From Cordia subcordata (taxonomy: Eukaryota > Streptophyta > Magnoliopsida > Boraginales > Cordiaceae): a stretch of DNA of 64,000 nt. Of the stretch, positions 23,371-34,170 are shown piece by piece (position 1 is the stretch's first letter; each line of letters begins with the position of its first letter). Location: contig JAPTOF010000005.1 of NCBI GenBank assembly GCA_028554755.1, forward strand, positions 10,616,501-10,680,500. The letters run 5' to 3'. The position numbers and the translations under genes were made by a program. The notes beneath the pieces were generated by a model. The model saw only the letters and a program-made list of their open reading frames with translations, ran no database searches and had not been told where the DNA came from.

Positions 23371-24415
23371 TATTTTGTGTTTGTGTATGAAAGATCCATT
23401 AATTCAAAGTGACTTGGATATGCAGTGAAGCTAGACATACAAATAGATCTAATCATGGATACTTGAGTAACAAATATTAGTTCAACTCCTCCACTTGTTG
23501 TGCTCGTAGGTCGCTCAACTTATTTCCCTATATGGAATTGGTGTTGATTCCCAATGAGATCGCAGAGAGAAAATAGTGGATCTATCCACCTTCTGCAAAT
23601 GGGAGCTGTTAGAAATTTGAAGTTAGGTAATGTAGATTGACCCGACCCAACCTATTTAATTAATTGGTAAATAAGGAGTTGTGGGAAGTTAAGAAACTTT
23701 CCAAGAGTGGAAAATTACATAACTTGACATTATCTCATGTAATGGGTAAAAAGGGAGGTTATTGAACGGTATATGTAGTTCCATAACTTCCCCTTCTTAC
23801 ATTCTATACACATGTGAATTATATAGGAATTTAGAAGTAGAATTTAGAAGTAGGTTTTGCATATATGAGTATGAGTATTGAAAGTTTTATAACTTTTTTA
23901 TTGCTCGTTTAAAAGAGTTTTTTATGGGTTTTCCTTTTCACCCCTTTTCTTCTTTACTTATTGTGGGTTATTTTTATATGCTCATTACCAACATTATTGA
24001 CCCCAAAACAAATTTAATAAAAAATATAAAATAACATTATGGGAAGGTTAACACATCTAACTCTTAACTCTTTCTCCTCTCCTTAGGACCACATTAACAA
24101 ACAAAAATTTCATCTAGAATACTCTTCACCTTGACTATGAAAAATGGGAAATGAATAACAAGAAGTCCAACTAGAAAACAAGCGTGGCTCTGTTCTACCA
24201 AAACACTCATACTACATGAATAACTTAACTAGAACAATATTCCAAAAAAATTATAAAGCATAAAACACTCCAGGCAATTTCACTGAACACATGCAAAAGT
24301 CCAACAATTCTAGATATTGTTATGAAATAGTGAATCCAACTCAATAATAATGATAAAAGAAAGAAAGATATAATTAATTAATGGCATAATGATCATTTAG
24401 CCATTTGATTTAGAT
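22690..24415. other. Intergenic, no gene seen
   Basis: Contains a (TA)n tract (23325-23366). A block at about 23607-23993 starts TGTTAGAA and ends CCAACA like a solo LTR, but it lacks a target duplication. Confidence 0.4.
23325..23366. repeat. (TA)n microsatellite
   Basis: Uninterrupted TA dinucleotides, about 20 units. Confidence 0.9.
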
Positions 24416-24424
24416 ACTACGAGT

Positions 24425-24720
24425 GGCAAGCTGGCTCTAGAGGGGGTGAATAGAGCTATTAAACTTTTTTCTTATCACGTGTTACCTTGAGTTGTTAGTG
24501 GAAACATACTGTAGGAATCGAAAAGCGCAACAATAAATGTAAAACACACAAAGATTTAAAGTGATTCGGCCACCAAGCCTATATCCACTCCTCGATTACC
24601 CACTCGAGTATTTCTACTAACTCCTTGAGCTTTTTATAAGTTGGCTAAGCTCAAAAACCAATACTACAACTTGATTTCAACTTAAAATCAAGAAATCCAC
24701 TTATAATTGTTTTTCAATTT
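24425..24720. repeat. Dispersed repeat with an AGGGGGTGAATA core (copy 1)
   Basis: Shares ordered blocks with 53890-54190: GTGGCAA, then AGGGGGTGAATA, then CGAGTATT, ACTAA and TGAGCTTT, then TAGCTCAA-like words. It is probably part of a retroelement. The class is not established from sequence alone. Confidence 0.45.
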
Positions 24721-24900
24721 TTAAACCCATAAGGCTAATTTACTCAAATTCCAAGTTTAAACAATGTAAAAATATAGAAAAGTGTAATACAAGTTGGATT
24801 TGATAATTAATACAAGGCCTATAAATGCATTGAGAAAAATGAAACTCTTCTTGTTTTGCTCTCTTTCTTTTGATTTTTGCTTTTTCAAATTTTTTGCTCT

Positions 24901-24901
24901 C

Positions 24902-24955
<54 letters not shown>

Positions 24956-24956
24956 A
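24901..24956. repeat. Compound (AT)n(GT)n microsatellite
   Basis: About 12 TA units followed by about 15 GT units. The open frames that run through it are repeat artefacts. Confidence 0.9.
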
Positions 24957-24959
24957 TCT

Positions 24960-27700
24960 TTTAAAAAGTAACTGTTTGACACAAAGGTTAATAGCTAAAA
25001 ATAAGATTTTTGACTGTTATAGAAAAATGGGGTAAAAAATCGTATTGTCAACGGCTAGTTTGAGATAAAAAATTCTGAGGTCTGAAGCTTCCAAGTGTGC
25101 TTTTGTTTGTGTCAATACATTGGCAAGGTATGCCCGACAACCTCCAGGTAAGGTAGATCATGTTTGATAACCTGACAAGATTAAAGCATGGATCTTTTAA
25201 AAACTTGCTGTCAGGTGGGTAAAATACTCATTCGGTACCCCGACAAGAGCAGGCGTGGCAGTACTAAAAAGGCTATTTTTAACAAGACTTATGATTTGTC
25301 ACCTCAAGGACAAGTCTAACAGCATTTTTTAGCATAAGAATACTCTGAAAGATGTGCAATCATTTTGAAAACTTGTTTAGGTATATAATATCTCAATTTT
25401 GAATTGAGAGAGAGAGAGAGAATATTAGAAGAGTAAGAGCAAGGCATCTTTACAAATAAACAATCTACGCTCGCTCCTCTTATGTTTTCCGTCTCCATCC
25501 TTATGTCACCATACATCTTGATAAATGCAAACTGTAATACTCATGGTGGCGGATAATGATCTCCAAGGCATAGGCTTATTTCAGTTGCTCAAGAACTCAT
25601 CAATTCATTATAGATAATAGGATTATATTTGAGTTCACAATACAAAAAATTACTATTTGTTTCCATATGCCATTCATCATCGCATATAGTATATCATTAT
25701 ATTCATCACATATTCTATAAATTATACGAATTTCATCATCAATATTATATTCATCATCAAAGCATAATCACCGTTAAAGCCATAATGTCAACGGATATAA
25801 CAAGTGTTATTCTGCAATTGGATAAATTTATCATTAAATTTGTCTAAGCAAGAAAAGTTTTATTGTAACATTTTGAAAAGAAAATTTTGCATTACAAGAG
25901 AAATTACATAAAAAAAAAAACAACCATGAAGTTAGTCATGGGATGCTTGTATTAGTAATATAGTGGAAAAGTTCAACCATTGCCCATCTAATTCAACAAT
26001 AAGGTAATAGTAGGATCTAATTTTCAGTGAATATTCAGTTTTTAAGTAGTATAAGATCATGTAATTGAATATGTTGTTTGATAATATTCATTTTATCTTT
26101 GACATTATATAGACTTCCCACATAAATGAAATTGTTGTTAGAGGGTATGCTTATCAACCTACAATGCACCCTTTTGTCACACACCCATCCCAAGAACATA
26201 TGTTCTGCAATTGTTCCTAGACAGTAGATCTATACACTTTATTATGATAAGGCTATAATGAGAACTCTCTTTCTTAGGGTGATTTCTCTTGGTCATTGGA
26301 GGTCATTCTGAACTTATCTCATTATTGTGTGTCATGTATTGGACGGGACCACCACATGTATAATATTTGGAACAATACTATCACATATAGAGGTCATATG
26401 CACCTATAGCTATTAAGAGACTGATGCTCTTAATCTTAAGTATGTATAGATAAATTGACGAAGTTAGGTTCATGTGTTTTGATGCCTTACGAGTGAGATC
26501 CCTAAGATAGGAGAGTTAACAGCTCCGTATGTTGGATACATGAGTTTGATTAGTTGAGGTCTGCACATATAATATGGAACCTGTGCCACTTTATAATGGG
26601 GTAATTGCTCTATCGAGTTTATCATGTTGATCGTCTAAATCTATGCACGGTGATATAGCCTCTTGGTTATATAGGATATTCCCTGGGTCAAGTTGTTAAT
26701 GTCCAATGGGTGGTTAGATTTTTGGATTAGAGAGTCTAAAGTTAAGATGTGATCAAGAAGGTGATATTACATAGAGGAATTTTGGTCATTTCTCAATAGG
26801 TCAAAGACAAAGACTATACTTTGCATGGTGAGCTTCAGTGGATATAGTAAATATCCTAAGGTGTAGTCATAACTCTTTAGTAGAATAAGTCAGGGTTAAA
26901 ATGGTCAAAATGCAGTTGAGGACCAGTAAAGGCATTTTGGTTATTTTAGGAGCTAAGGTAGTTATGTCTTATAGTCCCTCTTCTAGCCACTTACTATTTC
27001 TAGTAACCAATTTCCTTTCTTGGTAGACTTGCTATTTATGGTGTAAGAGTGAGAGAAATGGAAAGTATCCTTATGAGATTAGATGATGATATTTTGACAA
27101 GAAAATATTTTTCTGTTTGCTTGGAAAAATCTTCACTAGGCCACGAGTTCTTAGCCACAGTCTTGGCCAGGCAATCTTCTTACGTAGAGGCCAAACTCAC
27201 CCGTGATGCCTATGCGGCCACCTGGTTCCCTTGCACCACTTTACAATTATGGGTTCTTTCCTTGCCCTAAATTTGGTCAGGGGACTTGATGCAATATGGG
27301 TAACAGACTCTCTAATTGTAATGAAACCATAACTTAGACTGAATTAGTAAATGAGACAATTGCAAAGATAATGAATTTTATTACAAACCAATAAATTCTT
27401 AAGGAGTCTGTTAAGCTTTCAATCATGTTGTAAAGCTAATTACAGGAAAATTGCTCTAGCCAAAAAAAAAAATAATAGCAAGACTAATAGACCTTATAAG
27501 CTGTAAAGTGAATTATAACATATGTTATGAGAGATCGTAAAGTTAATTACAATTTTTTTTGTACGAATTTATAAACAAGTAAATAGTTCCAACATACTTT
27601 TTACTTATATAATACTTGTTTATAGAATTAAAATTTACTTATAACATAAATTTAAATAAACAAAATCAAGTGACCTCTATATCCCAAATTAATTTGGCAT
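24960..27700. other. Intergenic, no gene recognised
   Basis: No recognisable protein or terminal-repeat element. A 73-codon frame at 27049-27270 matches nothing I know. The stretch 26150-27300 is less AT-rich and may be an old retroelement, but no motif supports this. Confidence 0.4.
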
Positions 27701-28560
27701 ATGGTTAATTGATGCTCGGCTTTTGTGCAATGTGAGTTTTTGTTTGTTTTCTTTCTTTCCATTTTTTTTTTAAGCATTAGCTAGTTTGTTACAACTTGCG
27801 AACTGCATGCGTGCCATTCATATAAAATAGATATTAAGTGTTTTGAGAATTTTTATTTTCGTTAATTGTTACGCACATGTTTGATAAAATAAAAATTGAA
27901 TGAGAGAGTAAGGCTGTTAATGTCTTTTTGTTGCAAATTTTTAATACTATTAGAGAAATATAAATGGTAGGGAGTGCGTGTAGAACTTTTACTCACCAGG
28001 GCTTATTATGGGACTTTGGCATGGGGATGTTGTGCATTTATAATAGATCATAGGGGATTGGGACATTTAAGCGTTATCTTATCTGATTTTAAATATTATT
28101 ATGTTTTTTGTAATTTTTTAAAACATTTTATAAACGTGATATTCTCACATCTAGACACCATGATAACCTAAGAATCCTCACATATTTTATTTAAATTAAA
28201 AATGGCTGCAAACTTTCTTCAACTTTTGAAGTTGAATTACTATTTAGAAGAATAAAAATCATTTGAAATACAAATATTATAGTTTGGTTTGATTTTTAGA
28301 ATTTAACTTTTTATTTATGTTGGATACTAAAGTTTACCTGAGAGATTAAACGTCTATTATAAGAAAAATTTAGATTTACAAAATAAATATTATAATTGAT
28401 TTTTGAATTTAGAATTAAAACTAAAAGAACACGCAAAAAAGTTTAATCCATACAAAGTGTGGGCTAAGAAAAACCCTAGTAAGTAAATATATTTCAATTT
28501 CAAAAATTAAGAAGTGCTCACTTTAAAATTTGGATTGTAGATAACCTAATAATTAGTAAA

Positions 28561-29082
28561 TATTGGGTTATGACTCAAAGTCCAAGCCCATACAAATTAG
28601 GAAAGAATTTTAATGAGAATTAAAATTCTAGTTATGGTAAGAGTCTTAATTATGGTAGGATTGATAGATGAGGAAATCCTTTGTCTTGGAGGACAAGGAA
28701 ATCTCCTCTATAAATAGGACTCTTGCATTAGTTGTATAAGGTGTACCTTAGGAGTGTGCCTTAGGACCACATCCCATGGGGGGGGTGTGGGTGAGAGAAA
28801 GCCTGAGAGCATCAATAGTATCTTATATTCGTTCTAGTCCTGTTGAGGATAGAACCATTATAAGAACTCTGTAGGGGAGGGTTTAGACTTTTCTGTCCGT
28901 GCAAAAAGTCATCACCTGAGTTGTAATCCCATTATTATTGAATAGTGGAATTTATCCCAAAGGGGATCGTGGACGTAGGTAGAGGGCCGAACCACGTTTA
29001 ATAGCGCGTATTCTTTTCTCGTTATTCGTGATTTAATTCCGCTGCGTGAGTGTGTGTTATGCGTCCTAATGATTTCCCAACA
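28561..29082 (+). repeat. 5' LTR (522 bp)
   Basis: Carries a TATA-like CTATAAATAGGACTC at about 28708 and a G-run at about 28778. Nearly identical to the 3' LTR apart from scattered substitutions and one duplication in the latter, which points to a fairly young insertion. Confidence 0.92.
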
Positions 29083-29949
29083 AGTGGTATCAGAGCCTGG
29101 TTGGAGGGAGGGCGCTGGTTTGCACGAAAAACGAAAAAGAAACGCCGAAGAGGAGTAAAAAAAATTTGCTGATCTGCTTGTCACGTTTGGTAGCCTTTCT
29201 GGAGTCCGATCGACGATCCGTTTGTTGCTATGTTTTTATCTCGGCGAGGAGAGTAAGCTGCTAAAATTTCGCAACGATCCGACGGTCGGATTGTGAGATA
29301 CAAGTAGGTCAAGTTTTGTGAGTTTGTGGTCAAACAGTCAAACGGAAGGTTTGACCAGCGTTGACAGAAGGGCTGCAGGGGTTTGACCGCATTGACCGAA
29401 GGTCTCCTCACCGTTTTCCAACGTCTTGAGTTTGTTTTTGAGGTCCGTTTTGCCAAATTTCTTGATGTATCGTGGGTGAGCCTTGAAATTGGGTAAAATA
29501 ATGAAGTGGTGATGAAATTCTGCAAAAGTCTTTGAAGCATTGTGCGAGCAAACACATTTAGCCGACTAGTGAACGAACTTCTAGAGAAGGGAAAAGTTTG
29601 GATGAGTACACTAGTTGAAGAAGGTTCGATTCGAGGGAGGAGTCACGCGAAGAGAGTCTACGTAGCTGAACGATTAGAGTCCTGGCCAGACGACTGATAA
29701 GGAATGCTACTGTTGGAAGAGAAGACCACGTCCGCGATGCCTTGTGTCGAGGGAGGATGCAAACAACCTTGAGAGGTCGATGTTAGACGGCATGAAGAGG
29801 GATGTTGGGGATGACTCCGAAAACCTGCTATGATGTGTTGGTAGCTGTTGCTGTGAAGAGTGTTGTCGAGCGAGGGCTCCAGCATGAAGACTGTGAAGAG
29901 GTTCCAGTTGCGGCAAAGAAGCTTCGGACTTTTCGCCAAGGGAGGAATT
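29083..29949 (+). other. Interior of the non-coding LTR element
   Basis: Starts with the primer-binding site and ends with a purine tract. GC content is above its surroundings. Open frames on the minus strand (29181-29555, 29658-29939) oppose element polarity and show no known domain. Probably leader and packaging-type sequence, though that is inference. Confidence 0.75.
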
Positions 29950-30609
29950 TGTTGGGTTATGGCTCAAAGTCCAAGCCCATACAAATTAGGAAAGAATTTT
30001 AATGAGAATTAAAATTCTAGTTATGGTAAGAGTCTTAATTATGGTAGGATTGATAGATGAGGAAATCCTTTGTCTTGGAGGACAAGGAAATTTCCTCTAT
30101 AAATAGGACTCTTGCATTAGTTGTATAAGGTGTACCTTAGGAGTGTGCCTTAGGACCACATCCCATGGGGGGGGGTGTGGGTGAGAGAAAGCCTGAGAGC
30201 ATCAAGAGTATCTTATATTCGTTCTAGTCCTGTTGAGGATAGAACCATTATAAGAACTCTGTAGGGGAAGGTTTAGACTTTTCTGTCCGTGCAAAAAATC
30301 ATCACCTGTGTTAGGGTGAGAGAGAGAGCTTGAGAGCATCAAGAGTATCTTATATTCGTTCTAGTCCTGTTGAGGATAGAACCATTATAAGAACTCTGTG
30401 GGGGAGGGTTTAGACTTTGCTGTCCGTGCAAAAAGTCATCACCCGAGTTGTAATCCCATTATTATTGAATAGTGGAATTTATCCCAGAGGGGATCGTGGA
30501 CGTAGGTAGAGGGCCGAACCACGTTTAATAGCGCGTATTCTTTTCTCGTTATTCGTAATTTAATTCCGCTGCGTGAGTGTGTGTTATGCGTCCTAATGAT
30601 TTCCCAACA
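29950..30609 (+). repeat. 3' LTR (660 bp) with an internal tandem duplication
   Basis: 138 bp longer than the 5' LTR because a block running from GTGAGAGA to CATCACC occurs twice (about 30180-30308 and 30316-30442), while the 5' LTR has it once (about 28790-28917). Confidence 0.9.
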
Positions 30610-32022
30610 GTAAACAAGTATTATTCAATCTTTTTTCATAATAGTTCTCAACTAAAAATGATATACAGACAATATTTATATATAGGAATTTTACGGTTCA
30701 TTGCATTGATTCAATACATTTGAATTACTAATTTGTCATAAATAAATAGATAAATAAATACACTCAAGGGCATGCCAGCAAACACACGCATATATATATA
30801 GAGAGATATGTAGTAAATAAATATATGATGTCAGTGCTACTTAGAAACGAGAGAGTATATCTCAATTCCAAGAGCATTTGCAAAACTAATGTTAATATTA
30901 ATGTGGTTAACTGTGCTCGACTTTTTGTGCAACGCGAGTTTTTCTTTTCTTTCTTTCTTTCCTTTTTGTTTTTTTTAAGCATTGGCCGGTTTGTTACAAC
31001 TTACAAACTGCATGGGTGCCATTCATATAAGATAGATATTCAGTGTTTTGAGAATTTTATATTCGTTAATTGTTATGTACGTGTTTGATAAAAAAAATTA
31101 AATGAAATGGGAAGGCTATTAATGTCTTTTTGTTGTAAAATTTTAACACTGTCATAGGAGTACAAATAGTAGGAGGCACACATAGAATTTTTACTAACCA
31201 TAAAAGCTTGTTAGGAAACTTTTGGCACCACAGAGGATGTTATGCATTTATGATAGATGATAAGGGTCTGGTACATTTAGCCTTATCTTATCTAATTTTA
31301 AATATTTTTAATTTTTTCTAAATATTCTATAAATGTGATATTCTCACATCCAAATACCAATGATAACTTAAGAATTCTCACATATTTTATTTAAATTAAA
31401 AATGGCTGCAAACTTTCTTCAACTTTAGAAGTTGAATTACTATTTAAAAGAATGAAATCATTTGAAATACAAATATTATAGTTTGGTTTGATTTTTAGAA
31501 TTCAAGTTTTTATTCATGTTAGAAACTAGAGTTTACCTAAGAGATTGGACATCTATTGTAAGAAAATTTTAGATTGACAAAATAAATATTATAATTAATT
31601 TTTTAATTTAGAATTTAAACTGGAAGAGCATATAAAAAAAGTTTAATTTGTGCGAAGTATGGGCTAAGAGAACCCTAGGGAGTAAAATATATTTCAATTT
31701 CAAAAATTAAGAAGTGCTCACTTTGAAATTTGGATTGTAGATAACCTTACACTTAGAAAACGAGTATTATTCAATCATTTTTTTATATTAGTTCTCGAAT
31801 AAAAATGATATATAGACAACATTCATATGTAAGAATTTTATGGTTCATTGCATTGATTCAATACATTTGAATTACTAATTTGTCATAAATAAATAGAGAA
31901 ACAAATACACTCAAGGGCATGGCAGCAAACACATATATATGTAGTAAATAAATATATGATGTCATTGGTACTTAGAAATGAGAGAGTATATCTCAATTCT
32001 AGCAGCACTTGCAAAACTGATG

Positions 32023-32915
32023 TCTAAAGGATTTGCACCTCATAAATATTGATCAACCATCTTCATTATGCAAAGAGACAGGATTAATGATCACACAATT
32101 ACAATAACTAAGTGGAATCACTCATGTTATGATCTTTTACATCCTAGGTTTTCTCGTTCAGTCATCTGACTTATGGTTTTCATGTAGCATTTAGACCAAA
32201 TAACTCTACGTTGATATTTTTAAATATTATGACTGATGCAATACACAAAATTGAATAACTATGTGTTTAGATGCAAAAGTGATCTAAGAAGATAATATAG
32301 AATATAGGATTGAAATTCTACATAAATGATCATAACTCTTTCTCATTCTAGAATACCTTTCGAACTGAATGGAGACCAGTTACTTTAGCTTTGGACTTTA
32401 TCATGACATTAAACAAGTGAAGACCAAACACTTTGGCTTTGGCTTTTATCGTGACTCTAAATAAGAGTGAAGGTTAAACACTTTCTCATGCTGGTTTTAT
32501 TTAATGAATAAACTTTCAAATTCTACTAATTGAATAGCTTTTAATTTATCTGTTTTAGTATTCTAAGATTGCAAAGGATTGTTGTAGGGGACATCTTGAA
32601 GCGCTTATGACATTAGATCGTGGCAATAAAAATGAGAATAACGAGATATAGTGTCTTCATAAAATATAGTACCTCCATCATTTGCTCAATACTATTTTTT
32701 TATCAAACCCAAAATTCAAATTGCCATGGATAAGGAGAGATTTATGATAGAAACTAAATTCCAAGCGCCTATTGTATTTTAATTGGATATAATTACGAAA
32801 ATTGTTGAAATTTTGTACATATTATATTATAGTAACCATCTCTTACGTATCTTTTAAGAGCATCACAAATTTATACGTCATCTTTATAAAGCTCAAAATT
32901 TCCTCCAAAGCTAAA
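32023..32915. other. Intergenic, no gene seen
   Basis: A short local repeat with 'AAGTGAAGACCAAACACTTTGGCTTTGG'-like words occurs around 32370-32490 (two to three diverged copies). Nothing else was recognised. Confidence 0.4.
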
Positions 32916-33247
32916 TCTATTCTATATAATAAAACAAAATAAGTTGCAATTTCGTACTGTCAAGTGGCGCTCTGTATAACAAACTTTTCGTAATTACATA
33001 TTAATTAAATATGCCCATTCTTAGGTCAATCTTTTGTTTTCCATCATTTACTCATTTCATTTCTGTATTAAATAATTTAATTTAATTAATATTATACCCT
33101 TTCTCTATATATGTCAACCATTATTTTATTAATTCTATAGTATATAATTTTTTTCAATAACTATTTAGTACGACATAAAAACTCTATCGTTTTAATATAT
33201 CTAATCATATATGTTGTTTCGCGTGCATCGCACGGGTGTTATACTAG
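32916..33247 (+). mobile_element. Small non-autonomous Helitron (332 bp)
   Basis: Starts TCTATTCTATATAATAAAAC, very like known plant Helitron 5' ends, and ends in CTAG. A short hairpin (CGTGC-ATC-GCACG, 33222-33234) sits 9 nt before the CTAG. It is inserted between A (32915) and T (33248), with no target duplication, as expected for rolling-circle transposition. No Rep/helicase coding. Confidence 0.77.
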
Positions 33248-33264
33248 TTTATTAATACTACTTA

Positions 33265-33493
33265 GGGCCTATTTGGATTGGCTTTTTTTTAGGAAAAAAT
33301 ATTTTTTTCCTTAAAAAAGTTACATTAAATTTGTAATAATTATTTAATTTAATTTCTAAAAAAGCTAAAATTTTGAAAAAATCTCAAATAAAGCTTTTTT
33401 TAGAAGCTAAAATTTTCAGCTTCTCAAAAAATTTTATTTTTCAAAAACTGTTAAAAAAAATTACTTTTAAAAAAAGCCAATCCAAACGAGCCC
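33265..33493. mobile_element. Tourist-like MITE (229 bp)
   Basis: Terminal inverted repeats GGGCCTATTTGGATTGGC (left) and GGGCTCGTTTGGATTGGC (right, complement) with TTA target duplications at 33262-33264 and 33494-33496. Interior of A/T runs. The same family member lies at 6720-6942. Confidence 0.85.
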
Positions 33494-33699
33494 TTAATAT
33501 GGAGGATCGAGGTTTCATCTCTATAAGTCTCAAACTTCCCTCCAAAACTAAATTTATTAAAATAACATTTGATATATCAATTTATTGGTTTTAATTTAAT
33601 TTTTTATGAATGTAAATATTTTGAATAACTAATGCAAAAGCATGCTATTAGATAAGCAAATTTTATCTGATAATTAGCAGTAAATAAATTACAAGGACA

Positions 33700-34135
33700 C
33701 CTGGGGAAATGGGCCCCACTACGTCGAGGAAATCCGAGTCATCACTCCAACATGGCAAGCGCGTTTTCTCTCTCTATCTCTTCCTGTGACTGCGTTTACT
33801 AGTCTTTTCTACCCCTTTGCCCTTTATTCAACCAGTCACACACACACACACACACACACACGCATCTCCCCTCTCCTCTCTCTCTTTCCATTTCCAAACA
33901 CTCCCAAAAACCCTGTTCCTAAATCCCTAAGCAATCGTCAACTGAAAAGCCATTTTCAAATTACTGTGTCTTTTGATATTCATTTCATAAGTGTCTACGT
34001 GTGAATTCTGTGAGTTGAAGCTCGATTTTTATGGCTTATGCTTTCGTTATTATTGTTATTATTCATCAAAAAGCTCAAAATTGAACTCAAATTCAGTTGA
34101 AATTTCACTATCCCAACCTTAGATGGATCGCGACA
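33700..34135 (+). promoter_or_regulatory. MEKK1 promoter-proximal region and 5' leader
   Basis: Contains a TGGGCC word near 33709, CT-rich (Y-patch-like) tracts at 33765-33785 and 33865-33895, and a (CA)n run at 33837-33862. Two short upstream ORFs lie before or across the main start. The transcription start is not proven; the CT-rich tracts fit a plant core promoter or leader. Confidence 0.5.
34031..34084 (+). other. Upstream ORF 1 of MEKK1 (17 codons)
   Basis: ATG at 34031, stop TGA at 34082-34084; peptide MAYAFVIIVIIHQKAQN. It ends 51 nt before the proposed main start, so it could reduce scanning or allow reinitiation. Whether it is in the mRNA depends on the unmapped start site. Confidence 0.45.
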
Positions 34136-34170
34136 ATGCATCGCTTGCCGAAGCTATTTGTTGTCCGTAG
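34123..34170 (+). other. Upstream ORF 2 of MEKK1 (15 codons), overlapping the start
   Basis: ATG at 34123, stop TAG at 34168-34170; peptide MDRDNASLAEAICCP. It overlaps the in-frame ATG at 34136 in another frame and ends 19 nt before the next in-frame ATG at 34190. The 34190 ATG may therefore be the real start. Confidence 0.5.

Larger units (their letters stand above)
28561..30609 (+). mobile_element. Complete small non-coding LTR retrotransposon (2,049 bp)
   Basis: Structure: 5' LTR 28561-29082, PBS at 29085 (TGGTATCAGAGCC, initiator-Met tRNA type), an 867-bp interior, a purine-rich tract just before 29950 (AAGGGAGGAA), and a 3' LTR 29950-30609. LTRs end in TGTTGGG/CCCAACA (TATTGGG in the 5' copy). 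A 5-bp target duplication GTAAA flanks it (28556-28560 and 30610-30614). The interior has no gag or pol motif, so the element is non-autonomous (TRIM/LARD-like) and would need proteins from a related Copia-class element. Confidence 0.93.
27701..32022. repeat. 1.1-kb tandem duplication, first unit split by an LTR element
   Basis: Unit 1 is 27701-28560 joined to 30610-30893. Unit 2 is 30901-32022. Matching landmarks occur in order: TGTGCAA-GAGTTTTT, AAGCATTRGC, AACTGCATG-GTGCCATTCATATAA, ATGGCTGCAAACTTTCTTCA, AAGAAGTGCTCACTTT, ATTCAATACATTTGAATTAC, and AGAGAGTATATCTCAATTC near the end. Each unit is about 1.1 kb without the insertion. No gene is seen in either unit. Confidence 0.85.

Noticed and set aside
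23607..23993. Possible solo LTR (TGTTAGAA ... CCAACA)
   Set aside because: Flanks (GGAGC and TTATT) show no target duplication, and no partner or primer site is present.
27049..27270. 73-codon plus-strand frame
   Set aside because: No known motif, no flanking gene structure; probably chance or a very old element.
29181..29939. Two minus-strand open frames in the interior of the small LTR element
   Set aside because: They oppose the direction set by the primer site and purine tract and show no gag, pol or other motif.
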